Positions 32,689 to 40,200 of a DNA stretch of 64,000 bases are shown in pieces (the stretch's first letter is position 1; each line of letters starts with the position of its first letter). The notes beneath the pieces were generated by a model, which searched no databases, was not told the DNA's origin, and saw only the letters and a program-made list of their open reading frames with translations. Made by a program: the position numbers and the translations under genes. The DNA is from Staphylococcus succinus (lineage in GTDB: Bacteria > Bacillota > Bacilli > Staphylococcales > Staphylococcaceae), in NCBI RefSeq assembly GCF_029024945.1, contig NZ_CP118976.1, positions 558,001-622,000 on the forward strand, read 5' to 3'.

Positions 32689-33321
32689 ATGGTATTAACA
32701 AGTCAATCTTTTAAATCATACATTTTAAATTTAACAGAGTTGTTTGAGCAACAAAAAGATGAATTGTGTGAATTAGATCGTAAAATAGGCGATGGAGATC
32801 ATGGGATCACAATGAATATTGGTTATCAGGCAGTTAAAACAACACTTCAGAATGAATTACATTCTCAAGATGACATTGCCAAAATTAGTGTAGCAGTTGG
32901 TAAAACGTTCTTAGATGCTGTTGGTTCTTCAGTAGGTCCGCTATATGCTTCTGGCTTTTTAAAAGCAGCAGTTGCAGTAAAAAATAAAACACAATTAGAT
33001 GACACAGCTTTATATGATTTTTGGATCGCGTTTAGCAAAGGGATTAAAGATAGAGGTAAGGCAGAAATAGGAGACAAAACAATGGTAGATACGTTAGAGC
33101 CTTTTTATAAATCACTTGAAGATTCACAATCTCAAAATAAGTCATTTGCCAATGCATATATTGAAGCTTTATCTAATGCCAAAGCTGGAATGGAAAGTAC
33201 AAAAGATATTATATCGAATAAAGGGCGTTCGAAAAGATTAGGTTATCGTTCTCAAGGGCATGTTGATCCGGGTGCGATGTCTTCGTATCTTATGTTAGAT
33301 GAATTTAAAACATTTATTTAA
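32689..33321 (+). CDS. DhaL-like nucleotide-binding kinase subunit
   Basis: A 210-residue DhaL-domain protein, an eight-helix barrel that holds ADP/ATP with Mg2+. The metal-binding aspartates are in KIGDGDHGITMN, and SSVGPLYASGFLKAA, GDKTMVDTLEPF and RSKRLGYRSQGHVDPGAMS are the other conserved DhaL segments. It lies 12 bases after the DhaK-like gene with AGGAGG, forming the second half of a split kinase; in M. smegmatis DerK the two halves are fused. Predicted partner: the DhaK-like protein upstream. Confidence 0.88.
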   Translation: MVLTSQSFKSYILNLTELFEQQKDELCELDRKIGDGDHGITMNIGYQAVKTTLQNELHSQDDIAKISVAVGKTFLDAVGSSVGPLYASGFLKAAVAVKNKTQLDDTALYDFWIAFSKGIKDRGKAEIGDKTMVDTLEPFYKSLEDSQSQNKSFANAYIEALSNAKAGMESTKDIISNKGRSKRLGYRSQGHVDPGAMSSYLMLDEFKTFI

Positions 33322-33349
33322 GTAACCAAATTAATGAGGAGGAATTAGT

Positions 33350-33796
33350 ATGAAGATAGCTATTGGTGCAGACCATAACGGATATGATTTAAAAGAAGCA
33401 GTTAAGGCTCATGTTGAATCATTAGGGCATGAAGTAGAAGATTTTGGTTGTCATCAATGCGCAGAGACTGACTATCCGGATGTAGCAGTAGAAGTGGGGC
33501 AAAGTATCCAACAAGGTCACAATGAAAGAGGAATACTCATTTGTGGTACTGGAATAGGTGTAGCCATTACAGCTAATAAATTGAAAGGGATTAGAGCCGC
33601 ATTAGCACATGATTATTACTCAGCAGAACGTGCACAACTCAGTAATAATGCCCAAATATTAACGATGGGTGCCCAAATTATTGGAATAGAAGTTGCTAAG
33701 AAAAATGTCGAAGCATATCTTAATGTAAGCTGGGAAGGTGGCTCCCAACGTAAAGTAGATAAAATTGATCAAGTAGAAATAGACGAAAATAAATAG
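33350..33796 (+). CDS. RpiB-family isomerase, probable D-erythrulose-4-phosphate isomerase
   Basis: A 148-residue RpiB/LacAB-fold sugar-phosphate isomerase. Hallmarks are IAIGADHNGYDLK, the catalytic Cys65 in ICGTGIGVAI, NKLKGIRAALAHDYYSAERA and NNAQILTMGAQIIG. RpiB proteins interconvert ribose and ribulose 5-phosphates, but the same family provides D-erythrulose-4-phosphate isomerases (DerI/EryI), and the operon context favours that, giving D-erythrose 4-phosphate for the pentose-phosphate pathway and aromatic synthesis. It ends in a 26-bp perfect terminator. A genuine ribose-5-phosphate isomerase role is the alternative. Confidence 0.83.
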   Translation: MKIAIGADHNGYDLKEAVKAHVESLGHEVEDFGCHQCAETDYPDVAVEVGQSIQQGHNERGILICGTGIGVAITANKLKGIRAALAHDYYSAERAQLSNNAQILTMGAQIIGIEVAKKNVEAYLNVSWEGGSQRKVDKIDQVEIDENK

Positions 33797-33797
33797 A

Positions 33798-33856
33798 AAA
33801 AAGACAAAAATGCATGCCTAATATGTTAAGTATTAGGCATGCATTTTTGTCTTTTT
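33798..33856 (+). terminator. Very strong terminator after the C4-polyol operon
   Basis: A perfect 26-bp stem (33798-33823 with 33831-33856), core AATGCATGCCTAATA, with a 7-base loop and T tract within the arm. Confidence 0.9.
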
Positions 33857-33939
33857 CAAATTTTTATCAACAATTATAAAATATAAGGAGAAGTATTTTA
33901 TTCAAGTAAGTTATACTATTTCAAATAATTATTTGAAGC

Positions 33940-33963
33940 AATTTGTCTGAAATATGACAAATT
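33940..33963. promoter_or_regulatory. Palindrome overlapping the copCD-ycnI promoter
   Basis: AATTTGTC (33940-33947) and GACAAATT (33956-33963) are exact complements around eight bases. A TATAAT -10 at 33963-33968 touches the right arm. It looks like an operator; it does not resemble the CopY or CsoR copper-repressor sites. Confidence 0.65.
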
Positions 33964-34035
33964 ATAATTAATATTGTGAATGGGCTTTGATTTTAATATG
34001 ATTAAATATAAAGACATAACTAGGGAGGAATAATC

Positions 34036-35286
34036 GTGCAATTTGCACATAGGTTTTCCAAAACAACGATAATATTATTTATTATCATTTTTTTAACTGT
34101 TTTTCTAGGATTAACTCAGCAAGCATCAGCTCATGCTACTTTAGAAAAAGTGACACCTACGGAAAATAGTGTAGTTGATAACCCACCCAATAACATTGAA
34201 CTGCAATTTAATGAACCGGTTCATGCAAAGTATTCTAGTATTAAATTATTTGATGATAAGGGGAAGCAAATATCTGAAATTAAGCCTGATACATCAGCTT
34301 CAACACAAACTTTATCATTTACTGTTCCCGATTTAGACAGTGGCACACATCATGTTCAATGGCATACGATGTCAGCAGATGGACATGAAATTAGTAATTC
34401 ATTTGATTTTTCAATCGGGAAGGCTACCGCTGGTCATATTGATACCTCAATACCACTTTATGAAAAAGCCGATTTTTGGTTTGGACTCATACGTTTTATT
34501 ACTGAAGGTAGTATTATCGTATTCACAGGAGTATTTTTAGTGAATCAATTAGCAAAAAGACAAAAGATAATGTACTTTGCTACTGATCAATATAAGCAAC
34601 CTATAATTTGGATAATAGCTATGCTAACAGTTATGACAGGGGCAATGTATCTTATGACACTTTCTTCAGATGTTGTCACAGATATAATCACATTACAAAC
34701 AGCTACATTATCACAAACGCCATTCATCTTAACTATAATTGCAATCATCGTATTGCTTTTCCTCTTCACATTGCGAAATATGATGCATGTTTGGTATATA
34801 TTAGTGTCTATATCATTGTTAGTGACGTTGAGTATGTCTGGTCATGCATGGTCTCAAAGTGTGCCGTTATGGTCTATAATGATTAGGACGATGCATATTA
34901 GTGGAATTGCAATGTGGATAGGGGCGCTTATTTATTTAGTCTTTGTTATAAAAACACATAGACCATATGATGTAAAACAAATAAGGGGTTTCTTACTGAA
35001 AGTAAACATAACGGCTGTGGCGTTGATTATCATTTCAGGGGTGTTAATGTCTATAGATCAAACAAATATATTGGGGATTTGGTCAAATATTCAAACATGG
35101 AGTGCATTACTTATAGTGAAAGCACTCGTAACATTACTTATGATGTTGTTAGGTTTTTATCAAACAACGCGTGCTTTAAAAATTAGACAGCGTGCGAATA
35201 AAAAGGCTTTATATTTAGAACTCATATTGGGACTTTTATTGATACTTGTAGGTGTTATTATGAGTCAAATCAATATTCCAGGATAA
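34036..35286 (+). CDS. CopC-CopD fusion copper-handling membrane protein (YcnJ-like)
   Basis: A 416-residue protein. The signal peptide ends near QQASA, so the mature chain begins with His (HATLEKVTP), the N-terminal Cu ligand of CopC. The CopC beta-barrel covers about residues 36-130 and ends in WHTMSADGHEISNSFDFSIG. Residues about 150-410 are the CopD-like part with about eight membrane helices, including LVTLSMSGHAWSQ and RTMHISGIAMWIGALIYLVF, whose His residues could carry copper. B. subtilis YcnJ has the same fusion and is linked to copper uptake. GTG start, GGGAGGA five bases upstream. Coupled with the YcnI gene. Confidence 0.9.
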   Translation: MQFAHRFSKTTIILFIIIFLTVFLGLTQQASAHATLEKVTPTENSVVDNPPNNIELQFNEPVHAKYSSIKLFDDKGKQISEIKPDTSASTQTLSFTVPDLDSGTHHVQWHTMSADGHEISNSFDFSIGKATAGHIDTSIPLYEKADFWFGLIRFITEGSIIVFTGVFLVNQLAKRQKIMYFATDQYKQPIIWIIAMLTVMTGAMYLMTLSSDVVTDIITLQTATLSQTPFILTIIAIIVLLFLFTLRNMMHVWYILVSISLLVTLSMSGHAWSQSVPLWSIMIRTMHISGIAMWIGALIYLVFVIKTHRPYDVKQIRGFLLKVNITAVALIIISGVLMSIDQTNILGIWSNIQTWSALLIVKALVTLLMMLLGFYQTTRALKIRQRANKKALYLELILGLLLILVGVIMSQINIPG

Positions 35287-35299
35287 GGAAGTGAAAACG

Positions 35300-35893
35300 A
35301 TGTTAAAACAAATTATATCAATAATAATGTTTTGTGTGATAGCAGTGGCATTGTCAAAGAATGCGGATGCTCATGTAACGTTAAACCCAGATACGAGTGA
35401 ACCAGGATCATATGAAAAATATGATGTGAGAGTTCCTGTAGAAAAAGATGCACATACGACTAAAATTGAATTGAAAGTTCCTAAAGGACTCAGTGTTGTA
35501 GGAATAGAGCCGACCCCTTTATTTGAACATAAATTAAAAAAGGATAAAAATGGGAACATAACAAAAATAACTTGGACTGCAACGGATAAAGGGATTGGAC
35601 CCAATGAATTTGTCGATTTACCGATTCAAGTAGCAAATCCAGAAAAAGAGGCCTCATTTAAATGGAATGCTTATCAAACTTATGATGATGGAGAGACTGT
35701 AAAATGGATTGGTGACGAAAAGGCAGAAAAGCCAGCGCCAGTTACAAAAGTTGTAAAAAATAGTGACACATCAAAAGAATTAAGTGAAAGTAGTCAAGCA
35801 AGTAATGGTCCTATTATACTGTGGATTGTATCTATCATAGCTATTATCTTATCTTTAATAGCATTATTTAAGCAAAAGAGCGATAAGTCATAA
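35300..35893 (+). CDS. YcnI-family (DUF1775) copper-binding protein
   Basis: A 197-residue secreted protein with signal peptide ending NADA and mature N-terminus HVTLNPDTSEPGSYEKYDVRVP, the single-histidine copper-binding end typical of YcnI. A conserved Trp near WKWNAYQTYDDGETVKWIGDE completes the domain. A C-terminal membrane anchor (GPIILWIVSIIAIILSLIALF) is followed by KQKSDKS. Start at ATG 35300 after AAGGAAG; the GTG at 35291 is too close to that site. It is 13 bases behind the CopCD gene, as in the Bacillus ycnKJI cluster. It is proposed to act as an extracellular copper chaperone. Confidence 0.9.
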   Translation: MLKQIISIIMFCVIAVALSKNADAHVTLNPDTSEPGSYEKYDVRVPVEKDAHTTKIELKVPKGLSVVGIEPTPLFEHKLKKDKNGNITKITWTATDKGIGPNEFVDLPIQVANPEKEASFKWNAYQTYDDGETVKWIGDEKAEKPAPVTKVVKNSDTSKELSESSQASNGPIILWIVSIIAIILSLIALFKQKSDKS

Positions 35894-35969
35894 ACTTAGA
35901 AATTTTAATGAAATTTATCACTGTAATGATTAGTGAGTTAGCCTATAATAGCATTAAGGAGGAGTATCG

Positions 35970-36386
35970 ATGCGCAGAATATTGTATGCATTTTTAGTTT
36001 ATACAATCCTAGGATTACTGAGTGGATTTTATTATCGAGAATTAACAGTTGCACATCATTTTACAGGAGATACGCAACTTGTGGTCGTACATACACACAC
36101 ACTGATATTAGGAATGTTTATGCACCTTATTTTACTACCTATAACAAAAATATTTAAATTAAGCAGTTATTATCTGTTTAATTGGTTCTTTATCGTTTAT
36201 AATATCGGCGTCTTAACTACGATAGGTATGATGTTTACGAAAGGAACGTACCAAGTGTTAGGACTTGCAGTACCTGAATCATTTGCTGGGTTTGCAGGGA
36301 TTGGACATACAACGCTTACAGCAGGATTCATATTATTATTTTTCCTACTTAGAAATGCGATTGTAAAGGACCCTAAAGATGAGTAA
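35970..36386 (+). CDS. DUF2871-type integral membrane protein
   Basis: A 138-residue protein with four membrane helices (LYAFLVYTILGLLSGFYY, VVHTHTLILGMFMHLILLPI, LFNWFFIVYNIGVLTTIGMMF, GIGHTTLTAGFILLFFLL). Intramembrane histidines in VAHHF, VHTHTLILGMFMH and GIGH are suggestive of haem or metal binding, resembling small cytochrome-oxidase-like folds. It follows the CopCD/YcnI pair by 76 bases with its own GGAGG and may belong to the same copper-related unit. Function not established. Confidence 0.8.
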   Translation: MRRILYAFLVYTILGLLSGFYYRELTVAHHFTGDTQLVVVHTHTLILGMFMHLILLPITKIFKLSSYYLFNWFFIVYNIGVLTTIGMMFTKGTYQVLGLAVPESFAGFAGIGHTTLTAGFILLFFLLRNAIVKDPKDE

Positions 36387-36427
36387 GGCTCATCTGGCGG
36401 TCATATAACGAAATGATAATGTTAAGT

Positions 36428-36468
36428 AAAAGCCTAGCTATTTCATTAGAATAGTTAGGCTTTTCTTT
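36428..36468 (+). terminator. Terminator after the copper module
   Basis: Stem AAAAGCCTAGCTATT (36428-36442) / AATAGTTAGGCTTTT (36450-36464), one mismatch, then CTTT. Confidence 0.85.
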
Positions 36469-36516
36469 ATGATCAAGTGAATTTTATTCTATATCAGCGT
36501 TGTAAATATCGTTTTC

Positions 36517-36535
36517 ATTGATAATAGTTATCAAT
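36517..36535 (+). promoter_or_regulatory. Fur box
   Basis: ATTGATAATAGTTATCAAT (36517-36535) contains TGATAATAGTTATCA, 14 of 15 matches to the Gram-positive Fur consensus TGATAATNATTATCA. It is located about 50 bases before the reductase start. Confidence 0.85.
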
Positions 36536-36586
36536 TGTAGCATAATGAAGATTAAAAGATAAGATAGATTTTTGGGAGGATGCATT

Positions 36587-37618
36587 ATGGATGATGTAAT
36601 AATTATTGGTGGCGGTCCAGCTGGCTTATTTGCTAGTTTCTATTCTGGATTAAGAGGAATGAGCGTGCGCATTATAGATATTCAGGATAAACTTGGCGGT
36701 AAGATGCAAGTTTATCCTGAGAAGATTATTTGGGATATCGGGGGGCTAGCTCCTAAACCATGTTATGAAGTTATAAAAGATACAATTGCGCAAGGTCTGC
36801 ATTTCAATCCAAAAGTTAGCTTAGAAGAACGTGTCATAGATATTAGAAAAATAGATGAACAGCATTTTGAAGTTGAAACGGCAAAAGGAAATATATATGA
36901 ATCTAAATCAGTTATTATAGCTATTGGTGGCGGAATTATTAATCCTAAACAACTTGATATTAAGGATGCTGAGAGATATGAACTAACGAATTTAAACTAT
37001 GTAGTTCAGTCATTGAAAAAATTTAAGGATAAAGATGTCTTAATTTCTGGTGCAGGTAATTCGGCCTTGGATTGGGCTAAAGACTTAAGTGGATATGCTA
37101 AGAGTGTTACGCTTATTTATCGCAAATCAGATATTAAAGGCTATGAAGCCATGAAAAAAATACTCAGCGAATTAAATATAGATAAGTTGCCTAACACACA
37201 TATACATCAACTTATAGGTGATCAATCGCATAGTAAAATAGAACAAGTGATATTAGAACATACTGAGACAAAAGAGAAAACAACAAGGGTTTTTGATGAA
37301 GTAATTATCAGCCATGGATTTGATGTAGAAAATACTTTGCTTGAACAGTCTTCAACACAAGTAGATATGTTTAATGAATATGCAATTAAAGGATTTGGTA
37401 ATACATCTACAAGTGTTAATGGTTTGTATGCCTGTGGCGATATTATTTATCATGAAGCTAAAGCACACCTTATTGCTAGTGCATTTAGTGATGCGGCCAA
37501 TGCAGCTAATTTAGCAAAATTATATATTGAACCTCAAGCTAAACCAGAAGGTTTTGTCTCAAGTCATAACGAGGTTTTCAAAGCATCTAATCAAATAGTC
37601 ATGAAAAAATATTTATAA
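36587..37618 (+). CDS. iruO: Ferredoxin/flavodoxin-NADP+ reductase type 2, IruO-like
   Basis: A 343-residue FAD/NAD(P)H reductase of the thioredoxin-reductase-like FNR2 group (YumC). It shows IIIGGGPAGLFASFYSGLRG (FAD), ISGAGNSALDWA (NADPH) and GLYACGDIIYHEAKAHLIASAFSDAANAAN, but no CxxC active site, so it is not thioredoxin reductase. In S. aureus the orthologue-like protein at this position is IruO, which supplies electrons to the haem-degrading monooxygenases IsdG/IsdI and to siderophore-iron reduction, and is Fur regulated. The Fur box upstream supports this. ATG 36587 after GGGAGGA. Confidence 0.85.
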   Translation: MDDVIIIGGGPAGLFASFYSGLRGMSVRIIDIQDKLGGKMQVYPEKIIWDIGGLAPKPCYEVIKDTIAQGLHFNPKVSLEERVIDIRKIDEQHFEVETAKGNIYESKSVIIAIGGGIINPKQLDIKDAERYELTNLNYVVQSLKKFKDKDVLISGAGNSALDWAKDLSGYAKSVTLIYRKSDIKGYEAMKKILSELNIDKLPNTHIHQLIGDQSHSKIEQVILEHTETKEKTTRVFDEVIISHGFDVENTLLEQSSTQVDMFNEYAIKGFGNTSTSVNGLYACGDIIYHEAKAHLIASAFSDAANAANLAKLYIEPQAKPEGFVSSHNEVFKASNQIVMKKYL

Positions 37619-37718
37619 AAACTGGGAATTAAAGATAAAACAGTTACTTTCAAAAACATAAATATTTACTTTTGAGAGATTATAACTCATTTTATAGTGT
37701 TTTAGGAGATGTTAAAGT

Positions 37719-38120
37719 ATGATTGAAATAAAACATGAACCACCTACAGTTTCAAATTATCGTAATTTGAGAAAAATAGCTGGATTAAGTGAAAAATCTC
37801 AGGCCGCAGCCGAAAAAGGTCTGGCCAATGCTTGTTTTAATGTGACGATATATGATAATCAGTTACTGATAGGAATGGGCAGAGTGATTGGCGATGGCGG
37901 AACAGCCTTTCAAATCATTGATATAGCAGTGGATCCAAACTATCAAGGAATGGGATATGGGAAGACTATTATGAATCATGTAATGGCATATATTTCCTCT
38001 GTAGCAGAATCAGGTACCTATGTTAGTCTTATAGCTGATTATCCCGCTGACAAACTCTATGCTCAGTATGGATTTATAACTACTGAACCTTATTCAGGTG
38101 GAATGTATAGAAAATATTAA
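37719..38120 (+). CDS. GNAT-family N-acetyltransferase
   Basis: A 133-residue minimal GNAT enzyme: FQIIDIAVDPNYQGMGYGKTIMNHVMAYI is the beta4 strand and acetyl-CoA loop, and DKLYAQYGFITTEPYSGGMYRKY the C-terminal part. The acceptor is unknown; small-size members acetylate amines or drugs. Placed 100 bases after the reductase gene with its own ribosome site TAGGAGA and a terminator behind it. Confidence 0.85.
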   Translation: MIEIKHEPPTVSNYRNLRKIAGLSEKSQAAAEKGLANACFNVTIYDNQLLIGMGRVIGDGGTAFQIIDIAVDPNYQGMGYGKTIMNHVMAYISSVAESGTYVSLIADYPADKLYAQYGFITTEPYSGGMYRKY

Positions 38121-38164
38121 ATTGAAACAGAATGATTTAGCACATGAACAATTGTTTTTAAAGT

Positions 38165-38204
38165 AAAAGTACACCTCCTTTCGTTACAGAGGTGTACTTT
38201 TTTA
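38165..38204 (+). terminator. Terminator after the GNAT gene
   Basis: Perfect 13-bp stem AAAAGTACACCTC (38165-38177) / GAGGTGTACTTTT (38189-38201) with a T run. Confidence 0.88.
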
Positions 38205-38215
38205 TGTTCGATATA

Positions 38216-38272
38216 TTATTCTTTAACTGTCCATGCTTGTGATGATGGTGGTACAAAGTGCCGATTTTTCAC
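38216..38272 (-). pseudogene. Possible C-terminal gene remnant
   Basis: An 18-codon frame read on the minus strand gives VKNRHFVPPSSQAWTVKE before a stop, in a stretch visibly richer in G+C than its surroundings. An in-frame stop lies directly upstream and there is no ribosome site. It may be the tail of a decayed gene; it may also be chance. Confidence 0.25.
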
Positions 38273-38324
38273 CTATACTAGAGTTTTAGATAAGTACATT
38301 ATAAAATATTTTCAATAGATAGAT

Positions 38325-38367
38325 AAAAAGATGATTTCTGCAAAACTTAAATAGAAATCATCTTTTT
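38325..38367. terminator. Terminator downstream of the sugar porter gene
   Basis: Perfect 15-bp stem AAAAAGATGATTTCT (38325-38339) / AGAAATCATCTTTTT (38353-38367), usable in both directions. Confidence 0.88.
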
Positions 38368-38422
38368 AAATTATCTAAGAAGATACTTATTCCTCAACAT
38401 CTTTTATTATATTGAATTGAAT

Positions 38423-39787
38423 TTATTCTGTTTTATCAATTTGAGCGTTAGTAGCATTAGTTCTAGAACGTAAATCAGCTTCAATTTCCTCTAAACTACG
38501 TCCTCTTGTTTCAGGTAAGTATTTAACAACAAAAACTAAAGCCCCAATACCAATAATTGCAAAGATTAAGAATACTTGTTCAACTGGTAATACATCAGTC
38601 AATATAGGGAAGAATTGCGCCACGAGTAGACTACCAATTGATAATACTAATGCGGCTATCCCAGTTGCTGCACCACGCGCACGCATTGGAAATAATTCTG
38701 GTAACATAACCCAAAGTACTGGGCCCCATGTGAAACCAAAGAATATAATGAAAAGTGTTAAACATATGATAATAATCCAAGAAGAAGATTGGATACCAAT
38801 TGCCCAAATTAAAATTGCCATAATTAATAATGAAGCAACCATGCCAATATTTCCTATTACTAATAAGCGTTTACGGTCAATTTTATCAATAATCATAATG
38901 GCAATAATAGTAACTAATACATTGACTGTGCCGATGCCGACTGTTCCTAAAATAGAAGTAGCATCTCCTAAACCAGCCTTACTAAATATAGAAGGTGCGT
39001 AGTAAATAATTGCATTTATGCCAATAATTTGTTGGAATAGCGCAAATACACTGCCAATTATCAATGTAGGTCTTAACCATGGAGACTTTAATACTTTCCA
39101 TGTACTTTCTGAAATACGATTGATTTCTTTCATGTCGGCAATTTCTTTATCAATTTCACTGTGCTCAAATGTCAGTCCCATTACATCTCTAGCGGCCTTT
39201 TCACTTTTATGTTCAAGTAACCATCTTGGACTTTCTGGCATGAATATGACACCAATTAATAAGATAAGCGAAGGTAACACAGCTAAACCTAGCATCCATC
39301 TCCAACCTTCAATAGGCGTGAAAGCATAGTTAATTAGATATGAAGATAAAATACCTATTGTAATCATCAATTGGTTTAATGAACTTAAAGAACCTCTTTG
39401 TGCTGTTGGTGCCATTTCTGATAAGTATACAGGCACAATTGCAGTAGAACCACCTACGGCAACACCGATGACTAATCGCCCAATAACTAATATTGGCATT
39501 GATGGTGCTAATGCTAATATTAAGGCTCCCACAATATATATAATAGCTATAATAAATACGACACGTCTACGTCCGAGCCTATCTGATAATGGGCCACTTG
39601 CACCTGCCCCAAAGATAGCCCCTACTAACATTGAGGCAACAACAAGGCCCTCTGTAACACTGTTTAAAGGTATATCATCTTTTATAAATAGTAAGGCACC
39701 AGAGATTACTCCCATATCATAACCATAGAGTAAGCCTCCCAAAGCACCAAGGAAAAAGATGAGTTTTTTGCTTACTTTAATTCCCAT
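38423..39787 (-). CDS. MFS sugar porter (sugar:H+ symporter)
   Basis: A 454-residue 12-helix major facilitator of the sugar porter family. Signatures: GGLLYGYDMGVISGALLFI in helix 1, GPLSDRLGRRRVVF in loop 2-3, PVYLSEMAP, PESPRWLLEH at the central loop, QQIIGINAIIYYAP in helix 7 and LPETRGRSLEEIE at the C-terminus. Closest in style to Bacillus YwtG/CsbC and XylE-type pentose or hexose symporters; the sugar is not determined. ATG 39787 is chosen because AGGAGG lies seven bases upstream. A cre-like sequence precedes it. It could conceivably supply a polyol for the operon at 30-34 kb, but nothing links them directly. Confidence 0.9.
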   Translation of the reverse strand: MGIKVSKKLIFFLGALGGLLYGYDMGVISGALLFIKDDIPLNSVTEGLVVASMLVGAIFGAGASGPLSDRLGRRRVVFIIAIIYIVGALILALAPSMPILVIGRLVIGVAVGGSTAIVPVYLSEMAPTAQRGSLSSLNQLMITIGILSSYLINYAFTPIEGWRWMLGLAVLPSLILLIGVIFMPESPRWLLEHKSEKAARDVMGLTFEHSEIDKEIADMKEINRISESTWKVLKSPWLRPTLIIGSVFALFQQIIGINAIIYYAPSIFSKAGLGDATSILGTVGIGTVNVLVTIIAIMIIDKIDRKRLLVIGNIGMVASLLIMAILIWAIGIQSSSWIIIICLTLFIIFFGFTWGPVLWVMLPELFPMRARGAATGIAALVLSIGSLLVAQFFPILTDVLPVEQVFLIFAIIGIGALVFVVKYLPETRGRSLEEIEADLRSRTNATNAQIDKTE

Positions 39788-39819
39788 AAAAACCCTCCTG
39801 ATTGTTTTAGACACACATA

Positions 39820-39833
39820 AGTATACGCTTACA
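39820..39833 (-). promoter_or_regulatory. cre-like site upstream of the sugar porter
   Basis: Minus-strand TGTAAGCGTATACT matches the cre consensus at 12 of 14 positions, 33 bases upstream of the start codon. Confidence 0.55.
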
Positions 39834-40200
39834 TTTATTGCTTGTAAATGTTAAAGTATAAGAATTTTATTTGTTGTTTTATGTTTATATCAAACAAAAT
39901 ACTTTTGTCATTAAAATATAAATGTGCGCATATTTAAATAGATATAAAAGTAAGAAAGGGAGTAAAAATTATACATAATATTAATGAGAGTAGGTTTAAA
40001 TATCGATATATAGATATTTAAAAATGATAGCTATTGTAGGGGATACATATTTAATATTTGTAATTTAATAATAAAAAACGCCCTTCAAAATAGGCACTTA
40101 TATTATGTCTACTTTGAAGGGCGCATATCAAAATCCATTAGCGCTTCATTATAATGGAATATATGCTTCAATCATTATAATGAAATGAAGATTATATTAC
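39834..40200. other. Intergenic region between sugar porter and quinone oxidoreductase
   Basis: About 370 AT-rich bases: the sugar-porter upstream region on the left and the terminator of the oxidoreductase gene on the right. No further gene or RNA is recognised. Confidence 0.5.
40072..40124 (-). terminator. Terminator of the YhdH/YhfP oxidoreductase gene
   Basis: Perfect 11-bp stem CGCCCTTCAAA (40079-40089) / TTTGAAGGGCG (40113-40123). The minus strand continues into a T run (complement of 40073-40078). Confidence 0.8.
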
